64,000 bases of DNA. It comes from an uncultured Bacteroides sp. (GTDB lineage Bacteria > Bacteroidota > Bacteroidia > Bacteroidales > Bacteroidaceae). The position numbers and the translations under genes are program-made. The first letter of the stretch is position 1; the number at the start of each line of letters is the position of its first letter. The stretch spans positions 32,207 through 96,206 of the forward strand of contig CAAFTU010000042.1 in the NCBI GenBank assembly GCA_900766005.1. The letters are read 5' to 3'. The notes below the pieces were generated by a model. That model was not told where the DNA came from. It made no database searches and worked only from the letters and a program-made list of their open reading frames with translations. Shown here one piece after another: positions 35,508 through 44,033 of this stretch.

Positions 35508-35629
35508 AACGAGGAGTCCTATCGGTGGGCCGCCTCTCCAGACGAAGGGTCCATCACTGGAATTTCCCCACTCTCTTCTCGGAGGAAGAAAATGGGGAAA
35601 TGAGTTGTTTCCGAGGAGTCCTCCTCGTT
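35508..35629. repeat. Nested hairpin element inside the heparin operon
   Basis: AACGAGGAG at 35508-35516 pairs with CTCCTCGTT at 35621-35629. Within, ATTTCCCCA (35562-35570) pairs with TGGGGAAAT (35593-35601), and CGAGGAG/CTCCTCG forms a small hairpin with a 2-nt loop at 35612-35627. CGAGGAGTCCT occurs twice as a direct repeat (35510 and 35612). There is no T run for a terminator on the minus-strand transcript. Confidence 0.65.
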
Positions 35630-35634
35630 CTGTT

Positions 35635-37635
35635 TTATAAATTATATTTCAGAGACTGTTTCTTTCCGTTTACTTTCACTTCCACTTCCAGTCCGTTTTC
35701 GTTGAATGCCTTGTTTTTGAACTTGGCAGCCAACTTAGGAGCATCTTCGCTCTTCTTGACAGGATAAATGACCGTGATGTAGCGCACAGCATCGTCTGTA
35801 TCTTTCTTCACGTTGAATGATACATTCATACGTTTGTAGCGTTTGCGGTAAGCAGTAGAGCACCATCCCGGTTCTTTCTTCATGGTCATCCCATCAGGAC
35901 CGAAGCACTGCAGTTTCATGTTGCTTCCTTCTTCAAACTGTGTCTGGAAAGTCATGTCTTCGCGGCTGTTGGCAATTTCTCCCTTCGGCATCTGATAGTG
36001 GAGGTTGATAGAACCCTTGGCGCTGCCCACCATTTCGTCAACGATGACAAAGTAAGTATTGTCTACAAAGAAAACAGAGCGGCGGTGTTTCAGGTTTTTG
36101 TAGCTGGGGTTTTCCGTAACCAATGTCTGGATATCTCCTTCCGGCTGCCACTGTTTAGTGACTGACTCTGTCACATCGAGATTTTTGTTGTTCAGTGTCA
36201 CAGTGTTGTGTACGCATGTCTGACGGTGCCAGTTGCGTTGTTCCATCACTTCGCCTGTACCGGCATACACATACGAACCAGAGTCAGGGAAGAGATTCTT
36301 TCCGTTGAACCACATCTCAAATGTACCATTGTCCGGTTGGCAGTGCCAGAATGCCTTCGGTCCGGCTTTTACTACCATTTGCGTTGCGTCCATGCCCCAT
36401 GAGTTGCGGAATACGAAGAAACCTGATTTCAAGAAGCCTTTCGACAGGTATTCGGGCAATGCACCTTCTTTCCCTTCAGTAGCCAGGTATTTAATCATCT
36501 GGTTTTTCGGGAACAGCTTGCTCCATGATTTATAGTTCTTCACCATTTCTTTCTTATTGGTCAGCTTGGCATCGCTGAAACAAGGATTCGTATAGTCCGG
36601 GAACGATACGTTGGCATAGAACATAATCATGCTTTCGATGGTGTCCAGATAATCTTGCGGAAAATCTTTGCGGAACCCGTTGGCATCAGCAATACCCAGC
36701 GCTTTGCAGAAGATATTGATGGCAGCGAGGTGATAGTGAGGGTCCAGCTCAAACTGACCGCCGTCTTCATACACCTGTACGTGGATTTCACGGTTCAGGA
36801 TATCAATACCGCTTTTTCTCCAAGCCGGAGCATCTTTGAATTCCGGGAAGAAAGCACCGGCATAAATCATGCGTTGTGCTTCAAACAGCAGGTGGTTGCC
36901 TTGGTCTGAATAGTTGGCCAGGATGTGCACAGCATGTTTGTGGTAGTTGGTCAGGAACTCAGTGAGAAATTCCGGAGTGAATGAAGGAGACGGAAGGAAC
37001 AGCTGGAACTGTGAAGTCTGGTCTTGCAGACGGTTGCTCACTTCCAGCGGACGCCAGGCAAAGCGAGCGTTTTCAGCATCGCTTTTCATCTGCTGGTCGC
37101 CTGTCATTTCGTATTCCTTTTTGTTCATCTTCACCAGCGGGTTCTTCTTAATCCAATCGATGTATTGGAATGCCCATTCCTTGGCATACTTTTCGTCGCC
37201 AGAGAGACGGTAGGCTTTTCCCATCGGAGTGAACCATTTGTGGCGGTGGAGCTGCCAACGGAGCTCGTTGTCTTTTACCGGCCAGTATTTCCAGTCGATA
37301 TCTTCACCGTAGTTGTAAGAGGGCTGATAACCCTTGTGCGAAAAGAACGTGTGCTGCAAAGCGTCGTCAGCCCACTTCTGTTCGTCCTTGCTGATTGAAA
37401 TTTTCTTCAGGTTGATGTCCGGAGTCCTCACGTCCGTACGTCCACGGTAATAGTCGAGCAATGCTTTAGCAGCATCAAGGTCTTTACCTTCCTGGTGCAG
37501 TGCCTTCACTTTTTCCAGTCCCGGATAGTCCAGGTTCAGCAGTGAAAATACTTCGCTTTTCAGCTCCTGAGCGTTTGCTCTGCCGGCAAAGCAAACCAAT
37601 GCCAGCAGAACGATATAGTTGAAAATTTTATTCAT
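35635..37635 (-). CDS. PL12 heparan sulfate lyase (heparinase III type), periplasmic
   Basis: A 666-residue lyase with an ordinary signal peptide (to RANAQ, about residue 23) and no lipobox, thus periplasmic. An alpha/alpha toroid (about 25-370) opens with LLNLDYPGLEKVKALHQEGK and RHKWFTPMGKAY; the beta-sandwich heparinase II/III C-terminal domain (about 390-660) carries FWHCQPDNGTFEMWFNGKN and HRQTCVHNTVTLN, with the His/Tyr/Asn expected in the active site. It corresponds to the second PL12 enzyme of the HS locus and would cut low-sulfated heparan fragments. 23 bp after GH88. Confidence 0.9.
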   Translation of the reverse strand: MNKIFNYIVLLALVCFAGRANAQELKSEVFSLLNLDYPGLEKVKALHQEGKDLDAAKALLDYYRGRTDVRTPDINLKKISISKDEQKWADDALQHTFFSHKGYQPSYNYGEDIDWKYWPVKDNELRWQLHRHKWFTPMGKAYRLSGDEKYAKEWAFQYIDWIKKNPLVKMNKKEYEMTGDQQMKSDAENARFAWRPLEVSNRLQDQTSQFQLFLPSPSFTPEFLTEFLTNYHKHAVHILANYSDQGNHLLFEAQRMIYAGAFFPEFKDAPAWRKSGIDILNREIHVQVYEDGGQFELDPHYHLAAINIFCKALGIADANGFRKDFPQDYLDTIESMIMFYANVSFPDYTNPCFSDAKLTNKKEMVKNYKSWSKLFPKNQMIKYLATEGKEGALPEYLSKGFLKSGFFVFRNSWGMDATQMVVKAGPKAFWHCQPDNGTFEMWFNGKNLFPDSGSYVYAGTGEVMEQRNWHRQTCVHNTVTLNNKNLDVTESVTKQWQPEGDIQTLVTENPSYKNLKHRRSVFFVDNTYFVIVDEMVGSAKGSINLHYQMPKGEIANSREDMTFQTQFEEGSNMKLQCFGPDGMTMKKEPGWCSTAYRKRYKRMNVSFNVKKDTDDAVRYITVIYPVKKSEDAPKLAAKFKNKAFNENGLEVEVKVNGKKQSLKYNL

Positions 37636-37658
37636 GTTGAATCAGATAGATTGTTTTC

Positions 37659-38936
37659 TTAGATGTTTTTGTAGTTGATACCTTTCAGGTCCATGTATCT
37701 CTTCAATGCTTCCAGATAGTAGTAGTCAGCATAGTTCAACGGAGTGTCGATTTCTGAACCGTTGGGCAGTGAACCTACTGAATGCATCAAGATGAAGCCT
37801 TGGTTTTCGCCTACCTTAGCCAGGTATGCATCGCTCGACAGGCTCTTCAGGATTTTTTCTGCGTAGTCTAAGTATTTTTTGCCGTCAGGAACCATGGTGC
37901 TCAATTCAATCAAGGCAGCAGCAGTTACTGAAGCAGCTGAAGCATCACGCGGAGTTTCTTCTGTCACCGGTGCATCGTAATCCCAGTAAGGAACGGCATC
38001 TTCTGTTTTCACACGGTCCATAATCATGTCGGCCACTTTCACCGCAAAGTTCAGGAACGTAGTGTCGTTCGTTTCACGGTAGCAGGCAGTGTAGCCGTAT
38101 ACAGCCCAAGCTTGTCCGCGAGCCCATGAAGAATCATCGTTCTTTCCCTGGTGAGTCTGTTTGCGTTCCACTGTACCGTCGTTGTTATAGCTCACAACGT
38201 GCCAGCATGTGTAGTCCGGACGGAAGTGGTTGTGCATGGTAGTCATGGCATGTGTCACGGCAATATCCTTATACTTGCTGTCGCCCGTAGCCTTGCTCAC
38301 GTTGAACAACAGGTCAAGATTCATCATGTTGTCGATGATTACCGGGAAAATCCAAGTACCGAAGTCCCAAGAGCGGATGGCTTTCGTACCGTTGTCGAAA
38401 CGGCCGGCCAGGTTGTCTGCTGTTTCTTTCAGTACAGCAGCGATGGTATCGTTGGGTGCCAGACGCTCTGCATTGCCGTAGCTGCAGTTGATCATGAAGC
38501 CTAAATCGTGTGTTCCTTTATAATAACGAACCGGGTTCAGCAGATTCGTATATACAATCGCTTGTTCTTTCAGACTGTCGTTGCCTGTCAGTTCGTAAGC
38601 ATACCACAAAGAGCCCGGGAAGAAACCGCTGGTCCAGTCGTATACGTCACACAGTCTGCGCTTGCCCATTTCTCCTGCAGCAGGTTGCGCACGGAGTGAA
38701 TCCTTGAAAGTCAAAGAGTCTCTTTCCAGTTGGCGGCAAAGGAAGTTCATGTCATATCCTGTGCGGATAGAGCGAGGGAGTTTACCCGTACCGGCAACCT
38801 CTTTCGCAGAGAGTTGAAGTTGAGCAGAAGCTACATCCAAGCCTTTCTTGATCCAGCTGTAGTCTTCTTGAGGAGCAGTTTGACACGATGCAAGTGCAAT
38901 CGCAACCGAAGCTAAAAGAGTAAGTTTCTTTTTCAT
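37659..38936 (-). CDS. GH88 unsaturated glucuronyl hydrolase
   Basis: A 425-residue lipoprotein (Cys18 in ALASCQTAPQ; periplasm-facing by lack of an acidic signal). The alpha/alpha barrel of GH88 has its two catalytic-region aspartates visible in LCDVYDWTSGFFPGS (near residue 97-100) and SSWARGQAWAVYGY downstream. It removes the 4,5-unsaturated uronic acid that PL lyases leave at the non-reducing end. The internal start (MKKKLTLLASVA) at 38936 is preferred over an upstream ATG at 38981, which would put 15 residues before the signal peptide. A promoter region upstream separates it from susD. Confidence 0.9.
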   Translation of the reverse strand: MKKKLTLLASVAIALASCQTAPQEDYSWIKKGLDVASAQLQLSAKEVAGTGKLPRSIRTGYDMNFLCRQLERDSLTFKDSLRAQPAAGEMGKRRLCDVYDWTSGFFPGSLWYAYELTGNDSLKEQAIVYTNLLNPVRYYKGTHDLGFMINCSYGNAERLAPNDTIAAVLKETADNLAGRFDNGTKAIRSWDFGTWIFPVIIDNMMNLDLLFNVSKATGDSKYKDIAVTHAMTTMHNHFRPDYTCWHVVSYNNDGTVERKQTHQGKNDDSSWARGQAWAVYGYTACYRETNDTTFLNFAVKVADMIMDRVKTEDAVPYWDYDAPVTEETPRDASAASVTAAALIELSTMVPDGKKYLDYAEKILKSLSSDAYLAKVGENQGFILMHSVGSLPNGSEIDTPLNYADYYYLEALKRYMDLKGINYKNI

Positions 38937-38986
38937 GTTATTTTCTTTAGTGATTGTTTTAGTTAGGAATGTTTTTTTCACTGATG

Positions 38987-39074
38987 CAAAAGTAATTCAA
39001 AAGGTCGACATTGCGTAACAGGTTTGTTCAAAAGGTGTTTGATACCTGTGTTGTCAGTTTTGATTTTGTTGAAT
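38987..39074 (-). promoter_or_regulatory. Promoter region of the GH88 gene with candidate HTCS boxes
   Basis: Minus-strand -7 box TACTTTTG at 38987-38994, no good -33. Upstream are TTTTGAACAAA (39023-39033) and ATTCAACAAA (39065-39074) in transcript orientation. The same two boxes precede the first operon at 48547 and 48599. Absence of a -33 fits an activator-dependent promoter. Confidence 0.5.
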
Positions 39075-39085
39075 TTGCTTTTAAT

Positions 39086-39125
39086 ATTCTCCAATATGCG
39101 TTTAGAAAACAGCATATTGGAGAAT
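39086..39125 (-). terminator. Strong stem-loop after susD
   Basis: ATTCTCCAATATGC (39086-39099) and GCATATTGGAGAAT (39112-39125) form a perfect 14-bp stem with a 12-nt loop, 14 bp past the susD stop. The trailing sequence on the minus strand is AT-rich but has no T run, so it is either a weak terminator or an RNA end that protects the susCD message. Confidence 0.55.
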
Positions 39126-39138
39126 AGGATCGTTTATA

Positions 39139-40848
39139 TTATTGTTCCCATCCGGGATTTTGAACGAATTTTTCACACAAGTCCATATCTCGTTGCGGGA
39201 TAGGCAGCAACTCGTGTTTGCCCAGCTTGGTGTAGCGTCCGGCTGTGTTGAACGGTTTGTTTTTTTCCGGGCTGGGGTCTTCAAACCATCTGTTGATGGC
39301 ATTGTAGGTTTCCTTCACAGTCTTGTAGTAGATGCCCCAGCGCACCAAGTCCATACGGCGGTGACCTTCGAAGGCCAGTTCATAAGCACGTTCGTCTTTT
39401 ACAGCCTGTCTGAATGCCTCGTACGACAGTCCTTTCAAATCGTATTCATTGCTTCCGTAAGCACGGCGGCGTACCTCGTTGATTGCTTCGTAGGCTTCCG
39501 TTGTGGGATATCCTTTCCATTCATTCAGGGCTTCAGCATACAACAGCAGCACATCCGCATAGCGCAGGAAATACCAGTTGACGTTCGATTTGTCGTTGTT
39601 GATCAGTTTGTTCTGGCAGTATTTTTCGATGTCCCATTTAGCCGGCGTATAACCCTGCTTTTCCTTGTTTTTCATCTCAGGCAGACGGTCGTCTTCCAAG
39701 GCTTTTTCGTCGCTGTCGCTTCTGCCTTGTGTACACAGTTTGCGGCCAGGATTGTAGATGTAGTTGGCTACAGACAATGCCAGACGTTTGTCTTTTACAT
39801 TGTCTTCGTGGTACGTTTCGCCTTCTTTCAAGTCTTTGTTTCTCCATTTCAGCACAAACGGGTGGATCACCTTTACGTTACCGGCGTTGCTTCCGCGTTC
39901 GCCGGCAATCATTGTCGCCTTTACGCCGTTCCACTTGCCGATGCGTCCGCAGGGGTCGCTTGCACCGCTTGAAGCTGTCGGGCTGTAGAAACTGATTTCA
40001 ATCAAGCTTTCTGTAGGATCCCATTTGCCGTTGCAAGTATTTTCCCACAAAGCTTCAAAGTCGTTCAGCAGCGCGTGCTTTCTTGATTCCACCAGCACTT
40101 TGGCTGTTTTGGCCGCTTCTTCCCACTTGGATTCGTCCTTCACCGGGTAACCGGCCCAGGTAGCATATACTTTAGTGAGCAAGCCCAAAGCAGCTCCTTT
40201 AGAGAGACGGTACTTGGTGTTGGTGCGTTGCACGTCTTCTGTAGCATACGGCAACACTTGGCAGGCATACGTCAAGTCTTTCTCAATGAACTGATAAATC
40301 ACTTCCGGTTTTTCCTGCACGAAAGTGCTGGGAGCCTGTTCCGACATGGCTGTTGTTTCCATCAGAGGCACATTGCCGTAGCGGCGCACTAGTTCGAAAT
40401 AGCAGATACTGCGGATGGTTCTTGCTTCGGCCAGGTAAATATAAGCCAGCTGCTTGTCAGTTTCATTGTAGGCCTTCATGCGCTGGCTCAGTGTTTCGAT
40501 AAAGTCGTTGGCATTGTAAATTGCTTTGTACAGACCTGCCCAAGTCTGCTGGATTTCAGCCTGGCTGGAGTTGAAAGCATTGGTCGGCACAATACGCCAG
40601 TTTTCGGTCGTGTTGCCTTCCACATGCTCACAGTCGGTAGCCAGGTTGAGCAGGATAGACAGATTCATGCCATACATGGCATCACTTACCAGACCTTGAT
40701 ACACACCCAGCAGCACTGTTTCTGCTTCCTGGGCGTTGAGCATGAATCGATTTTTGTCGATTTCAGTTCTTGATTCTTCGTCGAGCGAGCATGAGAAGGG
40801 AAGTACACACATCGCTGACAGCATGATATAATAAAAAATCTTCTTCAT
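39139..40848 (-). CDS. susD: SusD-like heparin oligosaccharide-binding lipoprotein
   Basis: A 569-residue surface lipoprotein: lipobox Cys20 in VLPFSCSLDEES, followed by acidic residues that match the Bacteroidetes surface-export signal. TPR-like helical SusD fold with RSICYFELVRRYGNVPL, YRLSKGAALGLLTKVYATW and WYFLRYADVLLLYAEALNE; the ending LLPIPQRDMDLCEKFVQNPG is typical. It caps the SusC pore and binds sugar. 15 bp after susC. Confidence 0.95.
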   Translation of the reverse strand: MKKIFYYIMLSAMCVLPFSCSLDEESRTEIDKNRFMLNAQEAETVLLGVYQGLVSDAMYGMNLSILLNLATDCEHVEGNTTENWRIVPTNAFNSSQAEIQQTWAGLYKAIYNANDFIETLSQRMKAYNETDKQLAYIYLAEARTIRSICYFELVRRYGNVPLMETTAMSEQAPSTFVQEKPEVIYQFIEKDLTYACQVLPYATEDVQRTNTKYRLSKGAALGLLTKVYATWAGYPVKDESKWEEAAKTAKVLVESRKHALLNDFEALWENTCNGKWDPTESLIEISFYSPTASSGASDPCGRIGKWNGVKATMIAGERGSNAGNVKVIHPFVLKWRNKDLKEGETYHEDNVKDKRLALSVANYIYNPGRKLCTQGRSDSDEKALEDDRLPEMKNKEKQGYTPAKWDIEKYCQNKLINNDKSNVNWYFLRYADVLLLYAEALNEWKGYPTTEAYEAINEVRRRAYGSNEYDLKGLSYEAFRQAVKDERAYELAFEGHRRMDLVRWGIYYKTVKETYNAINRWFEDPSPEKNKPFNTAGRYTKLGKHELLPIPQRDMDLCEKFVQNPGWEQ

Positions 40849-40863
40849 TACGTTGTTGTTTGT

Positions 40864-43800
40864 TTAGAATTGGAGATCAATACCAAATGTGAATACGCGG
40901 CTCTTCGGATAAGCACCCCAGTCCAGACCAGGTGTCATCGGGTTGTTGCCCGCCGTACTTACTTCGGGGTCGTAACCGCTGTATCCGCTGATGCAGAACA
41001 GGTTTTGCCCTGTAGCATATACACGCATGCGTTTGATGTATGCTTTTTGTGTCCATTTCTTAGGCAGTGTATAGCCTAAAGTCACGTTTTTCAACCGGAG
41101 GAACGAACCGTCTTCTACGAAGCGTGAGTATACGTCGTTCGTAACATATCCCTTGGTAGAAGGTACCAGGTTGGAGGCATTGGTTTCTGTCCAGCGGTCG
41201 GCTACTTCTGCCAGCATGTTTCTGCGTCCGTTTCTGGATTGGGTAGCATACAGGCGAGTGGCATTGTAGATATCGTTGCCGTAGTTGAATTGGAACATAA
41301 AGCTGAAATCGATCCCTTTCCATGCGAAAGTATTGGTGATACCACCATACCATTTCGGAATGGCATTACCGATCACTGTACGGTCGGCTGTTGTGATGAT
41401 GCCGTCACCGTTCTGGTCTTTGTATTTCACCACACCCGGGCGCAGACCGCCTGCATCCGTATAACGGGTATTGTTGGTGATGCCTTCTTTCAGAATGTAT
41501 TTGTGGTCCGGAGTGATATAGAAATCACTGCTTTGGTAAATACCGTCGAACTCATAACCATAGATAGCACCCAGTGATGAACCTACAATAGCAATATAGT
41601 CATCTTGTGTGAAGTTGCTGTCAAATCCGGAGCGGGTTGTCTTGTAGTTGGCACCCGATTCCAGTGCACGCAGTTCGTTTCGGATGATAGAGATATTGAA
41701 GTTGGTATTCCATGTGAACGATTTAGTCTGGATGTTGGTGCTGCTGATGCTGAACTCCATACCTTTGTTGCGGATTTTACCTACGTTCTGATATTGCTTG
41801 TCGAAACCAGTCACGTGTGCCAGTTCCTGTGCGAGCAGCAAGTCTTTCGTATCTTTGATGAAGAAGTCGGCTGACAGACTCAAGCGGTTGGCAAAGAGAC
41901 CCAGGTCCAGACCCAAGTTGACACTGGACGAACCTTCCCATTTCAGGTTCTGGTTCTTGATTTGCTTCGGAGTCAGTACGGTAGTCAGGCTGTTGCCAAT
42001 GCCATACTTCTTATTCTCGTACAAGTCGAGTGAGAGGTAGTTGGAGATACGGTCGTTACCTACGATACCCCAGCCAAAACGTACTTTCAAGTTGGATACA
42101 GCTTCTACATCCTTCATGAATGCTTCTTCCGACACGCGCCATGCAGCCGAGAATGAAGGGAAGAATCCCCATTTGTGCTTCTTCGAGAACACGGTAGAAC
42201 CGTCGGCACGTACCGTAGCAGTCAGCAAGTAGCGGTTGTCATAGTTGTAGTTACCGCGGGCAAAGAACGACAGCAGTTTCTTGTCGTTGAAGTCGCTGTT
42301 GACTTTACTTGGAGTAGCTCCCAGGCCTAAGTTGTTGTTGCCCAAGTGGTCGAACGGGAAGTCCATAGCCTGACCCAGCAGGAATTCCGAGCTGCGGTAA
42401 GAGATTTCGTGACCCAGCATGATGTCGTAGCTGTTCTTCTTGTTGATTTTCTGCTTCCAAGTCAGGTTGTTTGAGTTGGTCCAGCGTACGTCACGAATCA
42501 TCTGAGTTTCACCGTAGGGTTTCTGACCGTTACGGAAAGCTTCTTTCGAACCGTCTTTGAAGAAACGGTCCACACGGCTGTTGGTTGTATTGTAAGTAGC
42601 TGCAGTCTTGAAAGTCAGGCCTTTCATAATCTGCCAGGTCAATGAAGCATTGCCCGACCACATCTCAGCTCTTTTTTTGTTGGTTACCGATTCTGTTTGG
42701 ATCACCGGGTTTACCTGGGCCAAACTGCTGCCGTCTTCCAGCATCACAGGGTCGATGGCAGAAGAAAGCAACTCTTCGTCCGTAAGGCGCAGACCACCTG
42801 TAGGACGGGCACTCAAAATTTGAGCCAGCATGTTGAAACGGCCGGAGTCGGCAGTTGTACCTACCCCTTTCTTGTTGGTTTGAGCATAGTTAATCGTAGC
42901 GTCCAGGGTGATATCCTTCATGATTTTTTGTTTCACTCTGAACTTTGCAGTCGTACGGTCGAAACCGCTGTTGTTGAAAATACCGTTTTCATTGTAGCGG
43001 GTGAACAGCAATGAATACGTTGTAGCTTCATCACCACCGGTGATGGACAAGTTGTGGTCTTGCGACCAAGTGGGGTTGAAGGTAGCATCTTGCCAGTCTA
43101 CACCGCCCACTCCGATATAGTCGTTCAATGACTGGAAACGGTAGGGCAATCCGTTTTCGTCGTTGCCTTCTTTCCAGTAAGTATCTGCATATTTCGGGTC
43201 GATGTCTTCCTGCAGTTTCGCAAATTCGTACGGAGTCAGCAAATCCAGCTTTTTAGTGATTTTACGGTAAGTAGCCGAACCGTTGTAGGTAATCGACGGT
43301 TTACCTGCTTTACCCGATTTAGTTGTGATCATTACCACACCATTGGCTGCACGTGCACCGTAGATAGCCGATGAAGAAGCATCTTTCAGGAATTCCATGG
43401 ATTCGATATCGGCGTTGGCAATGTTGTCGATGTTGTCTACTTCAAAGCCATCCACAATGAAAAGCGGAGAAGCATCACCGGTCATGGTTCCCACACCGCG
43501 GATGTTGATGTTGAAGCCCGAACCCGGACCGCCATCCGATTGGGTAATCTGCACACCGGCAATCTGTCCGCCCAGTGCACCCAGTACGGAGCTGCTTTGG
43601 AACTCCTTCACGTCTTTGGCTGCAATGGATGATACCGAACCGGTCAAGTCGCTACGTTTCATCGAACCGTAACCTACCACCACCACTTCGTCCAGTGCCT
43701 TGCTGTCGGGCACCATCTTCACCGCAATCTTCTGCTGGTTGGTGTACTTCACTTCCTGTGTCTTATAGCCGATGTAAGAAATGGCAATCACTTGTCCTTT

Positions 43801-44013
43801 CTTTGCGCTGATTGTAAAGTTACCGTCAAAGTCGGTAATCGTTCCTCCAGCGGCACCCTTAATCATAACGGTAGCACCGATCATGGGCAGATCTGTTTCG
43901 TCTACCACCGTACCTTTGACCATGTTTTGGGCAAACATGCCGATCGACATAATCAGTGCCAAGAGGGTGATAAACCCTCTTCGGCAACTTGTATTTGTTA
44001 TCATATTGTGCAT
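40864..44013 (-). CDS. susC: SusC-like TonB-dependent transporter
   Basis: A 1049-residue outer-membrane transporter. After the signal peptide, a carboxypeptidase-like domain (VKGTVVDETDLPMIGATVMI), then a TonB-box-like region DEVVVVGYGSMKRSDLTGSV and plug (VLGALGGQIAGVQITQSDGG), then a barrel ending in FTFGIDLQF. It takes up heparin or HS oligosaccharides with its SusD partner. Length and domain order are normal. An alternative start lies at 44004. It sits between the SGBP (20 bp) and susD (15 bp), all in one operon. Confidence 0.96.
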   Translation of the reverse strand: MHNMITNTSCRRGFITLLALIMSIGMFAQNMVKGTVVDETDLPMIGATVMIKGAAGGTITDFDGNFTISAKKGQVIAISYIGYKTQEVKYTNQQKIAVKMVPDSKALDEVVVVGYGSMKRSDLTGSVSSIAAKDVKEFQSSSVLGALGGQIAGVQITQSDGGPGSGFNINIRGVGTMTGDASPLFIVDGFEVDNIDNIANADIESMEFLKDASSSAIYGARAANGVVMITTKSGKAGKPSITYNGSATYRKITKKLDLLTPYEFAKLQEDIDPKYADTYWKEGNDENGLPYRFQSLNDYIGVGGVDWQDATFNPTWSQDHNLSITGGDEATTYSLLFTRYNENGIFNNSGFDRTTAKFRVKQKIMKDITLDATINYAQTNKKGVGTTADSGRFNMLAQILSARPTGGLRLTDEELLSSAIDPVMLEDGSSLAQVNPVIQTESVTNKKRAEMWSGNASLTWQIMKGLTFKTAATYNTTNSRVDRFFKDGSKEAFRNGQKPYGETQMIRDVRWTNSNNLTWKQKINKKNSYDIMLGHEISYRSSEFLLGQAMDFPFDHLGNNNLGLGATPSKVNSDFNDKKLLSFFARGNYNYDNRYLLTATVRADGSTVFSKKHKWGFFPSFSAAWRVSEEAFMKDVEAVSNLKVRFGWGIVGNDRISNYLSLDLYENKKYGIGNSLTTVLTPKQIKNQNLKWEGSSSVNLGLDLGLFANRLSLSADFFIKDTKDLLLAQELAHVTGFDKQYQNVGKIRNKGMEFSISSTNIQTKSFTWNTNFNISIIRNELRALESGANYKTTRSGFDSNFTQDDYIAIVGSSLGAIYGYEFDGIYQSSDFYITPDHKYILKEGITNNTRYTDAGGLRPGVVKYKDQNGDGIITTADRTVIGNAIPKWYGGITNTFAWKGIDFSFMFQFNYGNDIYNATRLYATQSRNGRRNMLAEVADRWTETNASNLVPSTKGYVTNDVYSRFVEDGSFLRLKNVTLGYTLPKKWTQKAYIKRMRVYATGQNLFCISGYSGYDPEVSTAGNNPMTPGLDWGAYPKSRVFTFGIDLQF

Positions 44014-44033
44014 AATTATCGAATTAGTAATCT

